DNA of 64,000 bases. It comes from Ilyonectria destructans (taxonomy: Eukaryota > Ascomycota > Sordariomycetes > Hypocreales > Nectriaceae). Both the position numbers and the translations under genes were made by a program. Where the stretch lies: contig JAHEWK010000006.1 in assembly GCA_020740775.1 (NCBI GenBank), positions 2,480,001-2,544,000 of the forward strand, in the 5' to 3' direction. The notes under the pieces are model-generated. The model was not told the origin of the DNA. It ran no database searches and was given only the letters and a program-made list of their open reading frames with translations. Shown here one piece after another: positions 22,001 to 32,917 of this stretch; the first letter of the stretch is position 1, and the number at the start of each line of letters is the position of its first letter.

Positions 22001-25000
22001 GGCAGGCTGTCCACCGGTCCCCAGCGATGCCTGGTTTGCCATAAAGGCTGGACCCTTTGTTGATCGGTAATCAGTCCGGAAATGAGGAACAAGAACTTTT
22101 TATCGCGTGGAACGCTAAATACACTATAGGAAAATACAGGCCCCCTAAGCGCACGACTTCTGCACCCTCGGTGTTGTGGCAGAGGGCATCCGGCCTGCTT
22201 CCGGACAGAGTGGGGGTCCGTGTAGCCCGGCGCTCCATCGACGGCCGATCGGTCAAGCGGCCTTGGCAGGCACCGGTCGGCTTTCGTGGGGGCTTCTGCG
22301 GTCTCGATGCACCGACCCGCCGCCCCACTTCAAACAGTTGATACCGGGAGTTGGGGATTGATGACATGGTCTAACTACCGGTTTTGCAACGAGGTATAAC
22401 TCGATAATGGGCGGCTCTGGAAAACACCACGAAGAACAACAAGCTCAACAGCCGACATGAAGCCCAACCACTGGCTCATAGACGCCAAGACTTTTCCATC
22501 ATCCGAGGTCGAGGGATCCACACGACGGCGTCGCCCGCGGTGATGGAAAATTATCTGCGCTCGGCATACGAGAATTTCGTAACGGCAAACCTAAAACCAT
22601 GACGATATCCGCACGGGCTTCGGTCTGCAAGAGTCTCGTTCATTCCATGTCGAAGCCAGGATTAAGATGCAGGACCACAGCGAACCCATCGTGCGGAGCA
22701 GGGGGTCCGGAGGAGAACGGTGTGGCTTATTGGGAACCACATCTTCAACGGCGCACCAATTCAACTATTGCCGACTGGACCAGATACCATGATGGACGGG
22801 CGGTGGCTTTTTCCAACACGGTTGGCCCAACCACCCAGTCCCCCGCGAACCGTGATGGGGGCCTTCGTATCTACACCAAACCCCCAGAATGTGACAAGTC
22901 ATTCTTATTGGGGAAGTAAGTTTCCCCAGTAGCATCAAACCCTCGCACGCGACCTGTATCAAGGGGGGGATGAGCATTGAGCCACTCTGCTGCAGATGCA
23001 GGAACCTTCAAGGGGTGGCAGACGTCAACCTGGGAGGGGGACCCCCTGTCCTGGGATAATTAGACCTGGGGTTCGCATCTCAGCCGCAATGTCGTTGGGA
23101 TAAGCGAGACCCTGCTCCGCAAGGTGGGCTGTGCGTACATACATGATCGACGAAGCGTACGATCTTGAGCGCGCGGTGGCATACTACTGTGCTTGGTAGC
23201 ATCAAGGGCCTCCACCTTGAAGACGTCGGGATATTTCGGCCGATGGGCCCGGCGAGAAAACAGGCCGGCAGTAGCACGTACTACGCAGCATGCGGGCTGT
23301 TTTTCATGGGGTAGCATCTCTTTACCGTACATTCGTTGGGGACAAGGGTGAGGCACACTCCGAGGTCTTGTCGCTCGAAGGGGGAAGGTGACGGAATTTA
23401 AAGTTTGTATGGTAGCGGCTGATGCACGTCGACGGCGGCCTCGGCTTAATAGGCTATTGCACGCGCTCGTCTTCGCACCGTAGCACGCTTAAAAATCGGT
23501 AGTCACAGAGCATAATTGCAAATCCCTGTCGGCGGAAAACCGGAGGTGGTGTTGGCTGCCGTTTTGACAGACATGTGTTGTTGCTGTTTACGAACAATTT
23601 CTGGACCTCCACCTGAACCATGACGCCGCCCAGTCCCGATCCCTCCTGTTTCTGCCTAGTCATGTCCGAATCTATATTTGTTGTTGTGCTTGGGTCGCTT
23701 TTTCGGTATTTCGCAGTGTCGTCAGTGGCTTTCCTGAGACATGGCCAGCGAGCCACCGCGCGAGAGAGACGGCCAGTGACGCGGTCCGGTTGAGATGAGC
23801 TAACGCCTAGACGCGACCTTGGTCATGCAAGAAGCAGCCGTTGCCCGTGTAAGTGCATGAAGGACAGACGAAAAAGGAAAGATCGCGACGAAAGGGAAAT
23901 GGGAGATGCAACCAGAAAACTCAATACGGAACGCGCTTCTGCTAAAATTCAACACTGCCATCATCCTTCCATCAACTAGTTGCTCAGATGACAGGTTGCG
24001 GTGCCCTAGCCACCGGGATGAACCTCCGTCATGGTGCATCACGGGGATCCATGATTGAGCGGTGAGAGAGTCCCTGGATGTCGCTGGGGCGAAGTGACCT
24101 GGCCCCCTAAACTCTGAAACAAAATAGTTAATCCAGACGAATAGGAAGCCCTCACACCAGGGCGTCAGGATCGGGAGGGGCAGCAATGACGCCCTCGGGA
24201 TGAGGTGGGTTGGGTTTTTGGCTGTCCGGTTGAGCCCTGCGGTGGGGGACCAAAGGTCCCTATTTCCACAACTCAAGGGCGGCTCGGATGGTCTCCCTCC
24301 CGAAGGCGTATGCGGACCCTTGATACCCATCGGAATGGTCATGAGCCAAGAACCCGATATTTCCCTTCTTCGCTCCCCGGCTTCGGCGTCCCCTTTCCAG
24401 CTCCTTGCTCACCGACACGCTCCCGCCGAGCAGGAGGCCCCGAGATGGCTTCGTTTGCGGAGACGTTGAAGACGTGAAACGTCTCCATCGAAGGGTCTGG
24501 ATTTCTCCCCGTCCTCTGGTTCCGTCCCCTGGGCGGCGTCCAGCCCAGGGGTTCTTCCGAATGGGATGAGGATCTAGAACTGGCTCCCGGACCCTGTGCA
24601 AAGTTTCCTTTGGAGGTGGTGATTGTGGTCAGCCTAGGACAACGGTAGAGTTGGGCGCCCAGGAGAAACTCAAAAAGACGGAGAGTCGGATGGGGAGTCC
24701 GGGCGCATTAATAAAGGGCGTGAGAATCAGAATCACGAGTGGGATGAGTCGGGCTTCTAGAACACTGCCTGAACGGGAATTACGAATGCACTATTGGTTC
24801 CGAGTTTGGCTATGTGTCTCAAGAGAAGGTTGCCGGTGATCCTTCTTTAAGACTGGGCTAGCGATGCAAGAGACAATAGTGTTTCAGTAGGCGAAGGTTG
24901 TTTTATTCGGGCGCGTGAGGCTGATGTCTGTCGCCAAAACGAGAGGGGTGTGTAAGTGGGCGCACCACGAAAAAGCCCATGTACACGGTACATCGACGGC

Positions 25001-27997
25001 CAACTCTGAGGCTAAAGAGAAGGGGCGCTGCGTAGCAGAAACGACCGAAGCGTAGGTTTGAGCCTGCGGCTTTGGTGGAGATGAGCGTGGTTTATCCAAC
25101 ACGCGCGACCCGAGGGCGTGGTCGCCCTCGTGTTCGTACAGTATTGGGTTTCGACCAAAGGCGACCCGCGGCCTGCGTTGACAGAGTTTGTGAGAGAACC
25201 CGTCAGGCCCCCGGTACGTGGGGGGATATTTGTGGGAATGGAAGAAGAACTAAGACGACGATGGCGGCGATGACGTCGAGGCAAGGGGTTTACGGCAAGT
25301 TCCCATGAAGACTTGTGAATACGACACGTCGAGAAGCATGGATGGTGTCAATGCTGACGATGAGGCTCCTCGTCATCCCGATTTTGACAGCGGATCTACC
25401 CAGTGATCGATTCTGGGGTCTGAGATGACGAGATTGACACCCTTGACAGGGATGGCCGTGTCCAATTGTAGACCAATTGTAGACCAATTCAACTTGGTGT
25501 GTGCAGCGCGTGCCAAGGTGGTAGGGGGGCGGCCCAAAGGAGGAGTGTGGGGATGGAAGAGCACATGCTAGGCTAATGCGAGTGCGCATTGTTGGACAAT
25601 CGAGAGTCATAGATCCGTCATTTGTCTCATTTTGGTCACCTGCGTCTTATTTTGGTCACCTGGCGTCGCGATGTCGTCTCTCTGACGTTTGCTAATCATT
25701 AGTCGTTTACTTCTTTCGTCGACACATGAACGCTTCGGGCTCCCTTTACTCTTGATACTTTCCGTCATCATGACCCATCCCCAGCCACGATGATGAAGCA
25801 AGCAACTCTGACCGGGAAGTGGAGGAGGAGGGATCGCCGAACATTGGTCCCTTCCAGGAACATTCCACGGCCACGCCTTGTCGTGACTCGGCCGGCGGCC
25901 CGTCGGGAGACGGTGGATTCCAAAAGGAGAAATTCAATGTTTCACTTCTCCACCGCCCACCAGGTTGGGGAAGCCAAGAGTTCCAACCAGTGGGTTGGGT
26001 TGGAGGCGGAAGGCTATTTGACGCCCGGCAAGCCCGGCATAGAGAAGCCCTGACAATCACCAGTCGGTAGTTTGGTCAGTTAGCACCGGGGCTTCAGCCG
26101 ACACCGCAGTTGATGAGGGGGAAAGTTCTGCCCGTCTTGTCCCGCCGTGGGGGATCCTCGGGAGTGGATGTTGTGGTTCGGCATTCAGATATCAACAACT
26201 GAAGGTTCTCGCCAGAGAGCCTAAAGGCACTTGGTAATCATGTCCACACCTGACAACCCTCGGCACTTGGGTGCCGAGTGGGATGAGTCTTGCGTGTGGA
26301 CTTTACGGTGGGAAGTGTCTTGAGAACTCTGATTAACGACGTGGAGATATTATTAGGATGAGGCGTGTGGGCTGATCATCAACACTCTATCCGGAGAGTT
26401 GGTAATGGCTTCGGGGGTCTGCCAGTGGCTTCGTGGATCTCACCAACGGCTTCGCGGCACTGACAGCAGGCGTCAGCAATGGATGAGGCGGTCTCGCCAT
26501 GAACTGCGGGGGGCCTCACGACGATATCGGGCACGTCAGGCGTCACAATGGCTTCACGGTGGCACATCCGTCACGCTCCTGCGTCGCCCCGACGTTTGAC
26601 AATGCCGCATGTGGACATAGAGTTGGTCTCGTCCCTTGAAAGCCTCTGCCGCGGCGAGGCACAAAGCTTGTCGCAAAAAGTCGGTGAAGTCGTCCTCCTA
26701 GGCGCGGTCACACGGCCGATGTGTAGGGCGGCCACCTACGCAGCGGCGCCCCGGCAGTTGAACGAGATTCCGGAAGAGGTGCCACCATGATGGGATTGGG
26801 GCGTGAGGTTCAGGCCGCTCGTCGATTGGGCAGATAGGTTTCTGTGCCTGGGGACGACAGTTTTACCGCGGTCGGTCACGCAGGGTCATGATTGGGCCAG
26901 GGCCTCCGAAGCTCCAACAGTCTGGGAAGGGGCTTACAGCGCCTACAGCGCCTCTTCCAGCGCTTCACCCTTCACGCGGAGGCGAGCTGACGGCGGGAGT
27001 GTTTCGATTGTTTCGACTGGCCCAGAATCGACGGGGGGTAGGGCACCGACCACCTGCATGTGCAGTGACGCCATCGGGGAATCCGCTAACTCCATTGGAC
27101 CATCTTTCAACCACAGCTCCGGTCCACCTGCCAACCGCCATGGAGGGGCAGCTCAACCCAGCAACAACCAGTTCTTGCGCTGAGAATAGCGCGAGGCTCA
27201 GCGCCCACGCGGCCATGCGTGCGGGCGGCAGAAGAAACACAGTCGCGATGCATCAGCAACCTGCCAAGTGGCCGTGAAGCGCTGCGTTTGTTTTTCTGTA
27301 TTTTTCTGCAGTTGCACGTCTGCGCGGTTTGCGGCGGTTGGTTCGTTGCCGTTGTCTGGTTGTCGCTTGTAGTTACGACGCAGGTCTATCCCACAGGCGG
27401 CCAGTGAGGCCCTTGACATCCCGCATCGCCCTCAACAAGACGAAAGGACGTCGAGTCGTCCGATAAAGCAGGCCACCAGGAGGCACCTCCAATGCCGGTT
27501 CTCCGAATAGGATGAAGTGCATCCAGACAGGAAGAAATTGCAAGTGCAAGGGGTTGCGCGCCTTTTATTAAAAAGGACCCTGAGCCACCTCCACCTTCCC
27601 CATGTCAATTAGGTTATCTTGGTTGCTTGGGCAATACACAGGCATCCATCCACTCCGAGTCTCAACCCCCGATCCCATCCGCCGTCTTGTTCATCCCAAC
27701 TCCACTCTTCCACTCGAACTCGAACTCGCAGACACTGTAGCTCATCGTCATCCCGTGGGGCATTTCTGTTACAGATCATCAACTATTCGACTCGACTTGC
27801 ATAGCTCCAGAAGTCTATCCCTCCATCACCATCAACTCCAGAATCAGCTCTAGCATCAGCACCCACCCCAGTCAACCAACATCAGCTTCAACCTAGCCTG
27901 AGCTCGAGAGATCTTTCTCAGCATCCCTCAAACGAAACACCTCGACCAGTCCCAGTCAGCTCCAAGCTCCTCGGCACCGCCGTCAAAATCGCCCAAG
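22001..27997. other. Gene-poor stretch, fourth part
   Basis: About 6 kb without a supported gene. The longest open frame (leftward, 23800-24342) lacks recognisable protein features. Two short perfect hairpins (25111-25130 and 26259-26278), a doubled ATTTTGGTCACCTG near 25627-25660 and GACCAATTGTA repeats near 25472-25490 are the only structure seen. The last 400 bases are C/T-rich and should include the promoter and leader of the MARVEL gene. Confidence 0.45.
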
Positions 27998-28528
27998 ATG
28001 GTGGGAGTCAACATGATCAAGATGATCCTGCGCTGTGTCGCTCTATTCGTAACGCTGCTCCTCACGGCCATGATTGGCAACGTCATCGCCACCAACATTG
28101 ACGGCTACGGGACTGCCACAGCAGCTCTCAACTTCGTCATGTTCGTTGCCGTCGTATCATGGATCGTTTGCATAATGGGCATCGCTTCCTTCTTTGCCTC
28201 GGTCCTCGCCAACCCAATGATCCAAACACCTCTCGATTCTGCCGCCGTTCTCTTCACCTTCATCGCTGCTATCGTTGTTTCAGCCAAGCTACGTATGGTT
28301 GACTGCGGCGATATCAACGACAAGAAGATGCCTAATGACTGGATCGCCTGGGGAGGACCTAACGACGAGAAGCGGTGCCGTGAGCTTCAGGCTGGTGCCG
28401 TCTTCTCTTGGTTCCTCCTTGCCTGCTTTTCCGGTAGCTTGTTCTTCACCCTTAAGGACGCCCGCGAGCACCTCGGTGGTTCTTTCAGAGCTGCTTCAAG
28501 GCCCAGCATGTCCCAGCTTCACGTCTGA
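27998..28528 (+). CDS. MARVEL-domain membrane protein (Nce102-like)
   Basis: Single exon, 176 aa, start context CAAGATGG. Four membrane segments at about residues 8-30, 44-68, 74-98 and 126-150 make a MARVEL bundle. The opening IKMILRCVALFVTLLLTAMI followed by GNVIA is the typical first segment of the fungal non-classical export protein 2 (Nce102/Fhn1) group. Length matches that group, about 170-180 aa. The loop between segments 3 and 4 is polar with Cys at both ends (MVDCGD...EKRCREL). Nce102 proteins sit in eisosomes of the plasma membrane and help organise sterol-rich domains; a similar place is inferred here. The tail is short and Ser-rich. Relationship to Nce102 proper rather than another MARVEL clade is not certain. 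Confidence 0.85.
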   Translation: MVGVNMIKMILRCVALFVTLLLTAMIGNVIATNIDGYGTATAALNFVMFVAVVSWIVCIMGIASFFASVLANPMIQTPLDSAAVLFTFIAAIVVSAKLRMVDCGDINDKKMPNDWIAWGGPNDEKRCRELQAGAVFSWFLLACFSGSLFFTLKDAREHLGGSFRAASRPSMSQLHV

Positions 28529-29217
28529 GCGACAAGCAAGGACTGTCGAGAATGACAAGACACGACACAATACGATACGACACGACACGGCGCACAATGC
28601 AAGCCCAAAAATACCCTCTTCATAGCTGCGGTTGTTTGCGTCGTGGTACTCGTATCCAGAACCCTCCAGCTGGAGCAGAAGCCCATGCTAGTTGGGTTCG
28701 TCGCCCCTACAGCGCGCTGGGCAGCGCTGGGCACCTTTGGGACTTTGGCGCAGGAAGACGGTACAGGTCATGTTAGCAAGGCGAGGTTTTCTGGGTTGCT
28801 TTTCTTCGCAATAGTAATGTTCGAGCATGGGTCATGTTATCATGTGTATAAAACGGGGTGTAGCAGCAAGGGCAGGCCAAGCCACGAGGGAGCCAAAGGA
28901 ACGTGCTACGACTGTATAGTTGATTCAATTCTGCCACACGCATCGCATGATGGCATTTATCCCAATACCAATGTTGTTCTAATAATATTTTTCGTGTACT
29001 CGATCGTTGCCGATTTGCTGAGCGTGTTGCATCTGTTGCTTCTCACGCAATCAAACGGTTGCATCTGGTTTCAATCATCTATTGTGAGAGGCGCAAACCC
29101 AAATCCCTAAACACCATTATGAATCCTTAAATATTCCCGGAGGGGTTGTTCCCCCTTCTTCATCTTCCTCTATCGTGCCATCCTTCAGGCAGCCCCATAT
29201 TCTTGTCATCTTCTCGT
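28529..29217. other. Convergent intergenic region
   Basis: Between the 3' ends of the MARVEL gene and the Mim2-like gene. It starts with an ACGAC-type imperfect repeat (about 28557-28595). The rest is AT-richer UTR-like sequence. No gene supported. Confidence 0.55.
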
Positions 29218-29611
29218 CTATAACGTTGCGGCCGCGCCCACTGCTCCGGCGACATTAAATGCCTTCTTGTCGGTCCATCGAACATCGACGTTATGTACCC
29301 AGCTCATATATCGTGTCCAACCTGTAAGAAGACTGTGTCAGCAACGCTCGTTCTCTCAAACAGAAGGCGGGAATAGAGGGTGTCCTACTCCAGTACGCAA
29401 ATTTCCGACCAAAGAATTTGCCCATCCACGGTACGATCATCATGGTGAGGATGAGCTGCAGCTGTTCTAAGCTGCGCTCCCACTCTTCTTGTGCATCGGA
29501 GTCGGCCTCGGAGTAGATGTCGTCGGTGGACATGGAGGGAAGGGAGTCGACGTCGTCCTTGTCATCTGACACGTCGTGCAGCAGGTCGACGAGGGATTCG
29601 GCGCTGGCCAT
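29218..29611 (-). CDS. Small single-span protein resembling mitochondrial import factor Mim2
   Basis: Exons 29389-29611 and 29218-29321, 108 aa; the intron at 29322-29388 (GTAGGA..CTTACAG, branch GCTGAC) restores FAYWSWTRYMSW across the junction. The first 45 residues are strongly acidic. Then comes EEWERSLEQLQLILTMMIVP and GKFFGRKFAYW, which reads as one amphipathic-to-membrane helix followed by a basic and aromatic segment. An acidic cytosolic head, one membrane span and a W/R-rich flank resemble fungal Mim2, the small partner of Mim1 that inserts helical proteins into the mitochondrial outer membrane. The resemblance is from memory of the pattern, so the name is tentative. Promoter shared with the eIF2 beta gene. 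The second in-frame ATG (29533) is an alternative start. Confidence 0.62.
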
Positions 29612-29634
29612 TGCGGCGGCTGGGGGAGGGATAA

Positions 29635-29642
29635 TATATATA
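29635..29642 (-). promoter_or_regulatory. TATATATA immediately upstream of the Mim2-like start codon
   Basis: On the coding strand the motif ends only 23 nt before the ATG at 29611. If it is a working TATA box, transcription would start at or after that ATG, which would favour the ATG at 29533. Confidence 0.35.
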
Positions 29643-29648
29643 GCCCAC

Positions 29649-29662
29649 GGGGGGGGGGGGGG
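29649..29662. repeat. Homopolymer run of 14 G
   Basis: Located in the divergent promoter, next to the TATA-like element. Length may vary. Confidence 0.9.
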
Positions 29663-30406
29663 TGTTGGATAGAACGGCGCGAGCTCGGTGCGGGGAGGTT
29701 GAGGATGGTTGGGCGGAGCTCGGAGAGAAGTCGAGGATGGGCGGGATCTCGGATCACGGGTTACGGAGCGGGCTTGGAGGACAGAGGCGCGAATGGCCCG
29801 GCGGAGATGCGGTAGCGGATTATGGAGCTGCGTCGGAAGCAAAGGCAACAAGTTCTCCTGGGAGGTTCCTCCAGAAAGCGAAGCGACAACGGACAACGAC
29901 CAAGGCGCAACTCCGTCACATAACTATTGCCGAGGAGGGCGTCGTCGGTCGAACTGGTCGTCGCCGCACCGGCCCCCGGACTGGCTCTCCGAGCTGGAGA
30001 AGCAACGGCGAGCGGTGATTGGCCGGGATGGACGATGCGCACACACGTGACCCCAGGCGTGACCAGCACAGCCCGGGTTCGGTTCGTCAAGATTGGGCAG
30101 GTACCTTAGGTCATCAGTGGTAGCGTCTGAGCTGGCCATGACGTTGGGGCGGATTTCCCTCGCCCCTCGCCAGCATCGCCAACTTCACGACTCCAGTGCA
30201 GACCAAGAGGAAAGGAAGCAGCAGCCAGCAGCAACAGCCCGAGGCGCCGCCGGACCATCGCAGCATCGCAGCATCGCTCCCCCGAACACGGCCGAGACAC
30301 GCAGAGCCCGTACCACTGGAACTGGACCTGGACCTGGAACCGGAACCGGAACTAGACTCGCGCGCGCATCAGTGCCGCATCAGCAGCACGCAAACAAGCA
30401 GCAACC

Positions 30407-31946
30407 ATGGAAGGCCAAGTGAGTACCCAACTCGGTACCAGAGCGTCTAGCCCTGTTTACGCCCTGTTTTTACCCTCCCAGCGCGCACCTCTCCCACCAT
30501 CTTCCCACACCACAGCACCGCACCGCACCAAACAGCCCACCAAACAAACGGGCTGCCCCTCCAAAAGCCTTTCTTTTTACCCCACCGCATCCCCTCGACA
30601 CGCTGCAATGCACCACCACCCACCACAATGCACTGTCCACTCACTGTCCACTCACTGCTCGTTGCCCACTGCCCACACATTTTCCCACTGTCACCTCCGC
30701 TGCAACCAATTGTACCACCGCCTTCTCGCCATTTCTGGGGCAGCCTCGATTTGACTTCCTGAGTCACATTTTCCATCCGCCACCATCACCACAACCCTCA
30801 ATCCTCCACCTCCACCTCCACCTCAACCTCCCCACCCACCAACCGAACTCCATCCAACGACCCTACTAACAACCTCTTTTTTCTTTCGTTTGCAGGCTCC
30901 CCGCGAACGCAAATCCCGCAAATCCGTTACATTTACCGACGAACAAATCGTAGTCGACGCTGACGGCTCCGTGACCATGGTCAACGCCACCGACGATCCC
31001 AAGGAGACAGCCCAGTCCCACACGCCTCGTACGCCGCCGTTGACTGCCGCCCTTGGAGCCTTTACTGACTCCCAGCCCCCAGCCGGTGTGGACGACGCCC
31101 CCCCTGCCGAGGAAGGTGGCCTGGACCTGTCCCTCCTCAAGAAGAAGAAGAAGAAGAAGGTCAAGACCGACGACGCCGAAGCCGACGATGCTGCCCCCGC
31201 CGAGGACGGCGGCCTCGACCTCTCCATGAAGAAGAAGAAGAAGAAGAAGGTCAAGGATGTCGGACCCGAGGACGACGAATTCACCGCCAAGCTCAAGGAG
31301 CTCGAGGTCAAGGACGAGGAGGGCGAGGAGCCCGCCCAGGAGGACGAGGGCGACATGGATGCCGGCACCGGCATCTGGGCCCACGACGAGACCAAGCCCA
31401 TTGTCTACACCATGCTCCTGAACCGTTTCTTCAGCCAGCTTGCCCAGAAGAACCCTGACCACGCCCTCAGCGGCACCAAGAGCTACAAGATCCCCCCACC
31501 CCAGTGTATGCGTGAAGGCAACCGAAAGACCGTCTTCGCCAACATTGCCGACATCTGCAAGCGAATGAAGCGAACTGAGGAGCACGTCACTGCCTACCTC
31601 TTCGCCGAGTTGGGTACCAGCGGTTCCGTCGACGGTAGCCGAAGATTGGTTATCAAGGGTCGATTCCAGCAAAAGCAGATTGAGAACGTCGTCCGAAAAT
31701 ACATCAGTAAGTCTACCCCACTCACTCCCTTGACCCCCCTGCCGGTGACGACCCCAGATGCTAACAACAATCCCAGTCGAGTACGTCACTTGCAAGACCT
31801 GCAAATCGCCCGATACCGAGCTCAACAAGGGAGAGAATCGTCTGTACTTCATCACCTGCAACAACTGTGGATCCCGACGAAGTGTCACCGCTATCAAGAC
31901 TGGTTTCTCTGCCCAGGTCGGCAAGCGAAGAAAGATGCAGGGTTAA
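30407..31946 (+). CDS. SUI3: Translation initiation factor eIF2 subunit beta
   Basis: Exons 30407-30418, 30896-31706 and 31777-31946, 330 aa. The first exon holds just four codons (MEGQ) and is followed by a 477-nt intron, far longer than others here. Two perfect Lys7 blocks at residues 86-92 and 116-122 match the lysine boxes that bind eIF5 and eIF2B epsilon; a looser basic patch RERKSRKS near the N-terminus may stand in for a third. The C-terminal half has the eIF5/eIF2B-type fold ([35 protein letters not shown]) and the C4 zinc finger with Cys280, 283, 302 and 305, then IKTGF. The protein joins eIF2 alpha and gamma to carry initiator tRNA to the 40S ribosome. The symbol is the yeast name. 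Confidence 0.98.
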
Positions 31947-32917
31947 GCTGCCCTACCTCTCTTTTTCCGTTTCCCCACGTCTGTGTCCCTACAGGCGGCT
32001 TCTGTTTGGTCTCGACTAGTGTCTGCAAGCTGGTGGCCCTGTCGCGCTGCCTCTTGCGATGCTGTCGTGACTACGTGAGTTTGGGCGGCTCCCGGACTGT
32101 CTGCACAGGGGGTCGTCCTGGCTTGGTGCCTTGAATGAGATGAGCGTGGTGTTCGGTTTTGATCGGGCATCGCCAGTAGGAGTCGGCCTCCTCGTGGGAT
32201 GGTCCCTTAAAAAAATGTTTTCGGGCCCGAGGGGAGATGGGTTCGGGTGCCAGGTTATGATGTGGCGCATGGGAGCATGTAAATAATGCCGGAATGACCA
32301 AAGATTGCACAGCAAAAAAGTGTATTCGCGACAAAAAAGTGATGTTTTGGATAGCGAATTGTCGGAGAAGTGGAATGGTGACAATAGAACCGTCAGCTCA
32401 AGATTTCTCACATAGGTCTCGCCATATACAAGACCTACCAGCTCTTTTAACGAGGCATCTCACGAAATATCATGGTTTGGAAATATCATTTGAACCGCAT
32501 GCAGAATAGCCCGCATGCTCAGCGTAAGTTCTTTATTACCAGCGTAACGAAATCCGTTTCCTTCCATCTCAGGGGGAAATACCAGTCTCAGCCCCGAGAA
32601 GTTGAACCCTTCCACTCCCCATCATCCATTCCCCGTTTCATCTCACAGCTAGCAACACGAACAACGTAAGAGAAAACAAGTGAAAAGACGGTAAATGCCA
32701 TCTCCCTTCGCAGTGCCATCCCATTCCATCTCCAACCGATCCATGAGACCCCTTTTGTGTGTGCGTTTGTGTTTGTGTCTGGTTCCAGCGTCACAATCCC
32801 CGCGCTGGGGATTGTGAAGGCCGTGTGGTTTATAATACACGCGAGTATCAACAAAGAAAAACAAGAAAAACAAGAGAAACGAAAGAGAACGCCGCCCAAT
32901 GACGTTGTTGCCTGTCC
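31947..32917. other. Convergent intergenic region (3' UTRs)
   Basis: Lies between the ends of the eIF2 beta and Nup133 genes. It becomes AT-rich towards the middle, and it contains a perfect hairpin near the Nup133 end. No gene supported. Confidence 0.6.
32791..32817. other. Perfect 11-bp inverted repeat (hairpin) downstream of NUP133
   Basis: TCACAATCCCC and GGGGATTGTGA flank a 5-nt loop (GCGCT). On the Nup133 strand it lies 101-127 nt past the stop codon, so probably in the 3' UTR. It could affect 3' end formation or stability. Confidence 0.7.

Larger units (their letters stand above)
29612..30406. promoter_or_regulatory. Divergent promoter of the Mim2-like and eIF2 beta genes
   Basis: 795 bp between two opposite start codons. 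Contains a TATA-like sequence and a G-homopolymer on the left. No ORF here is convincing. Confidence 0.55.

Noticed and set aside
23800..24342. 180-codon leftward open frame
   Set aside because: No recognisable motif, and its residue use resembles random GC-balanced DNA.
30866..31924. 352-codon open frame antisense to eIF2 beta
   Set aside because: It mirrors the lysine and acidic codon blocks of a certain gene and has no domain of its own.
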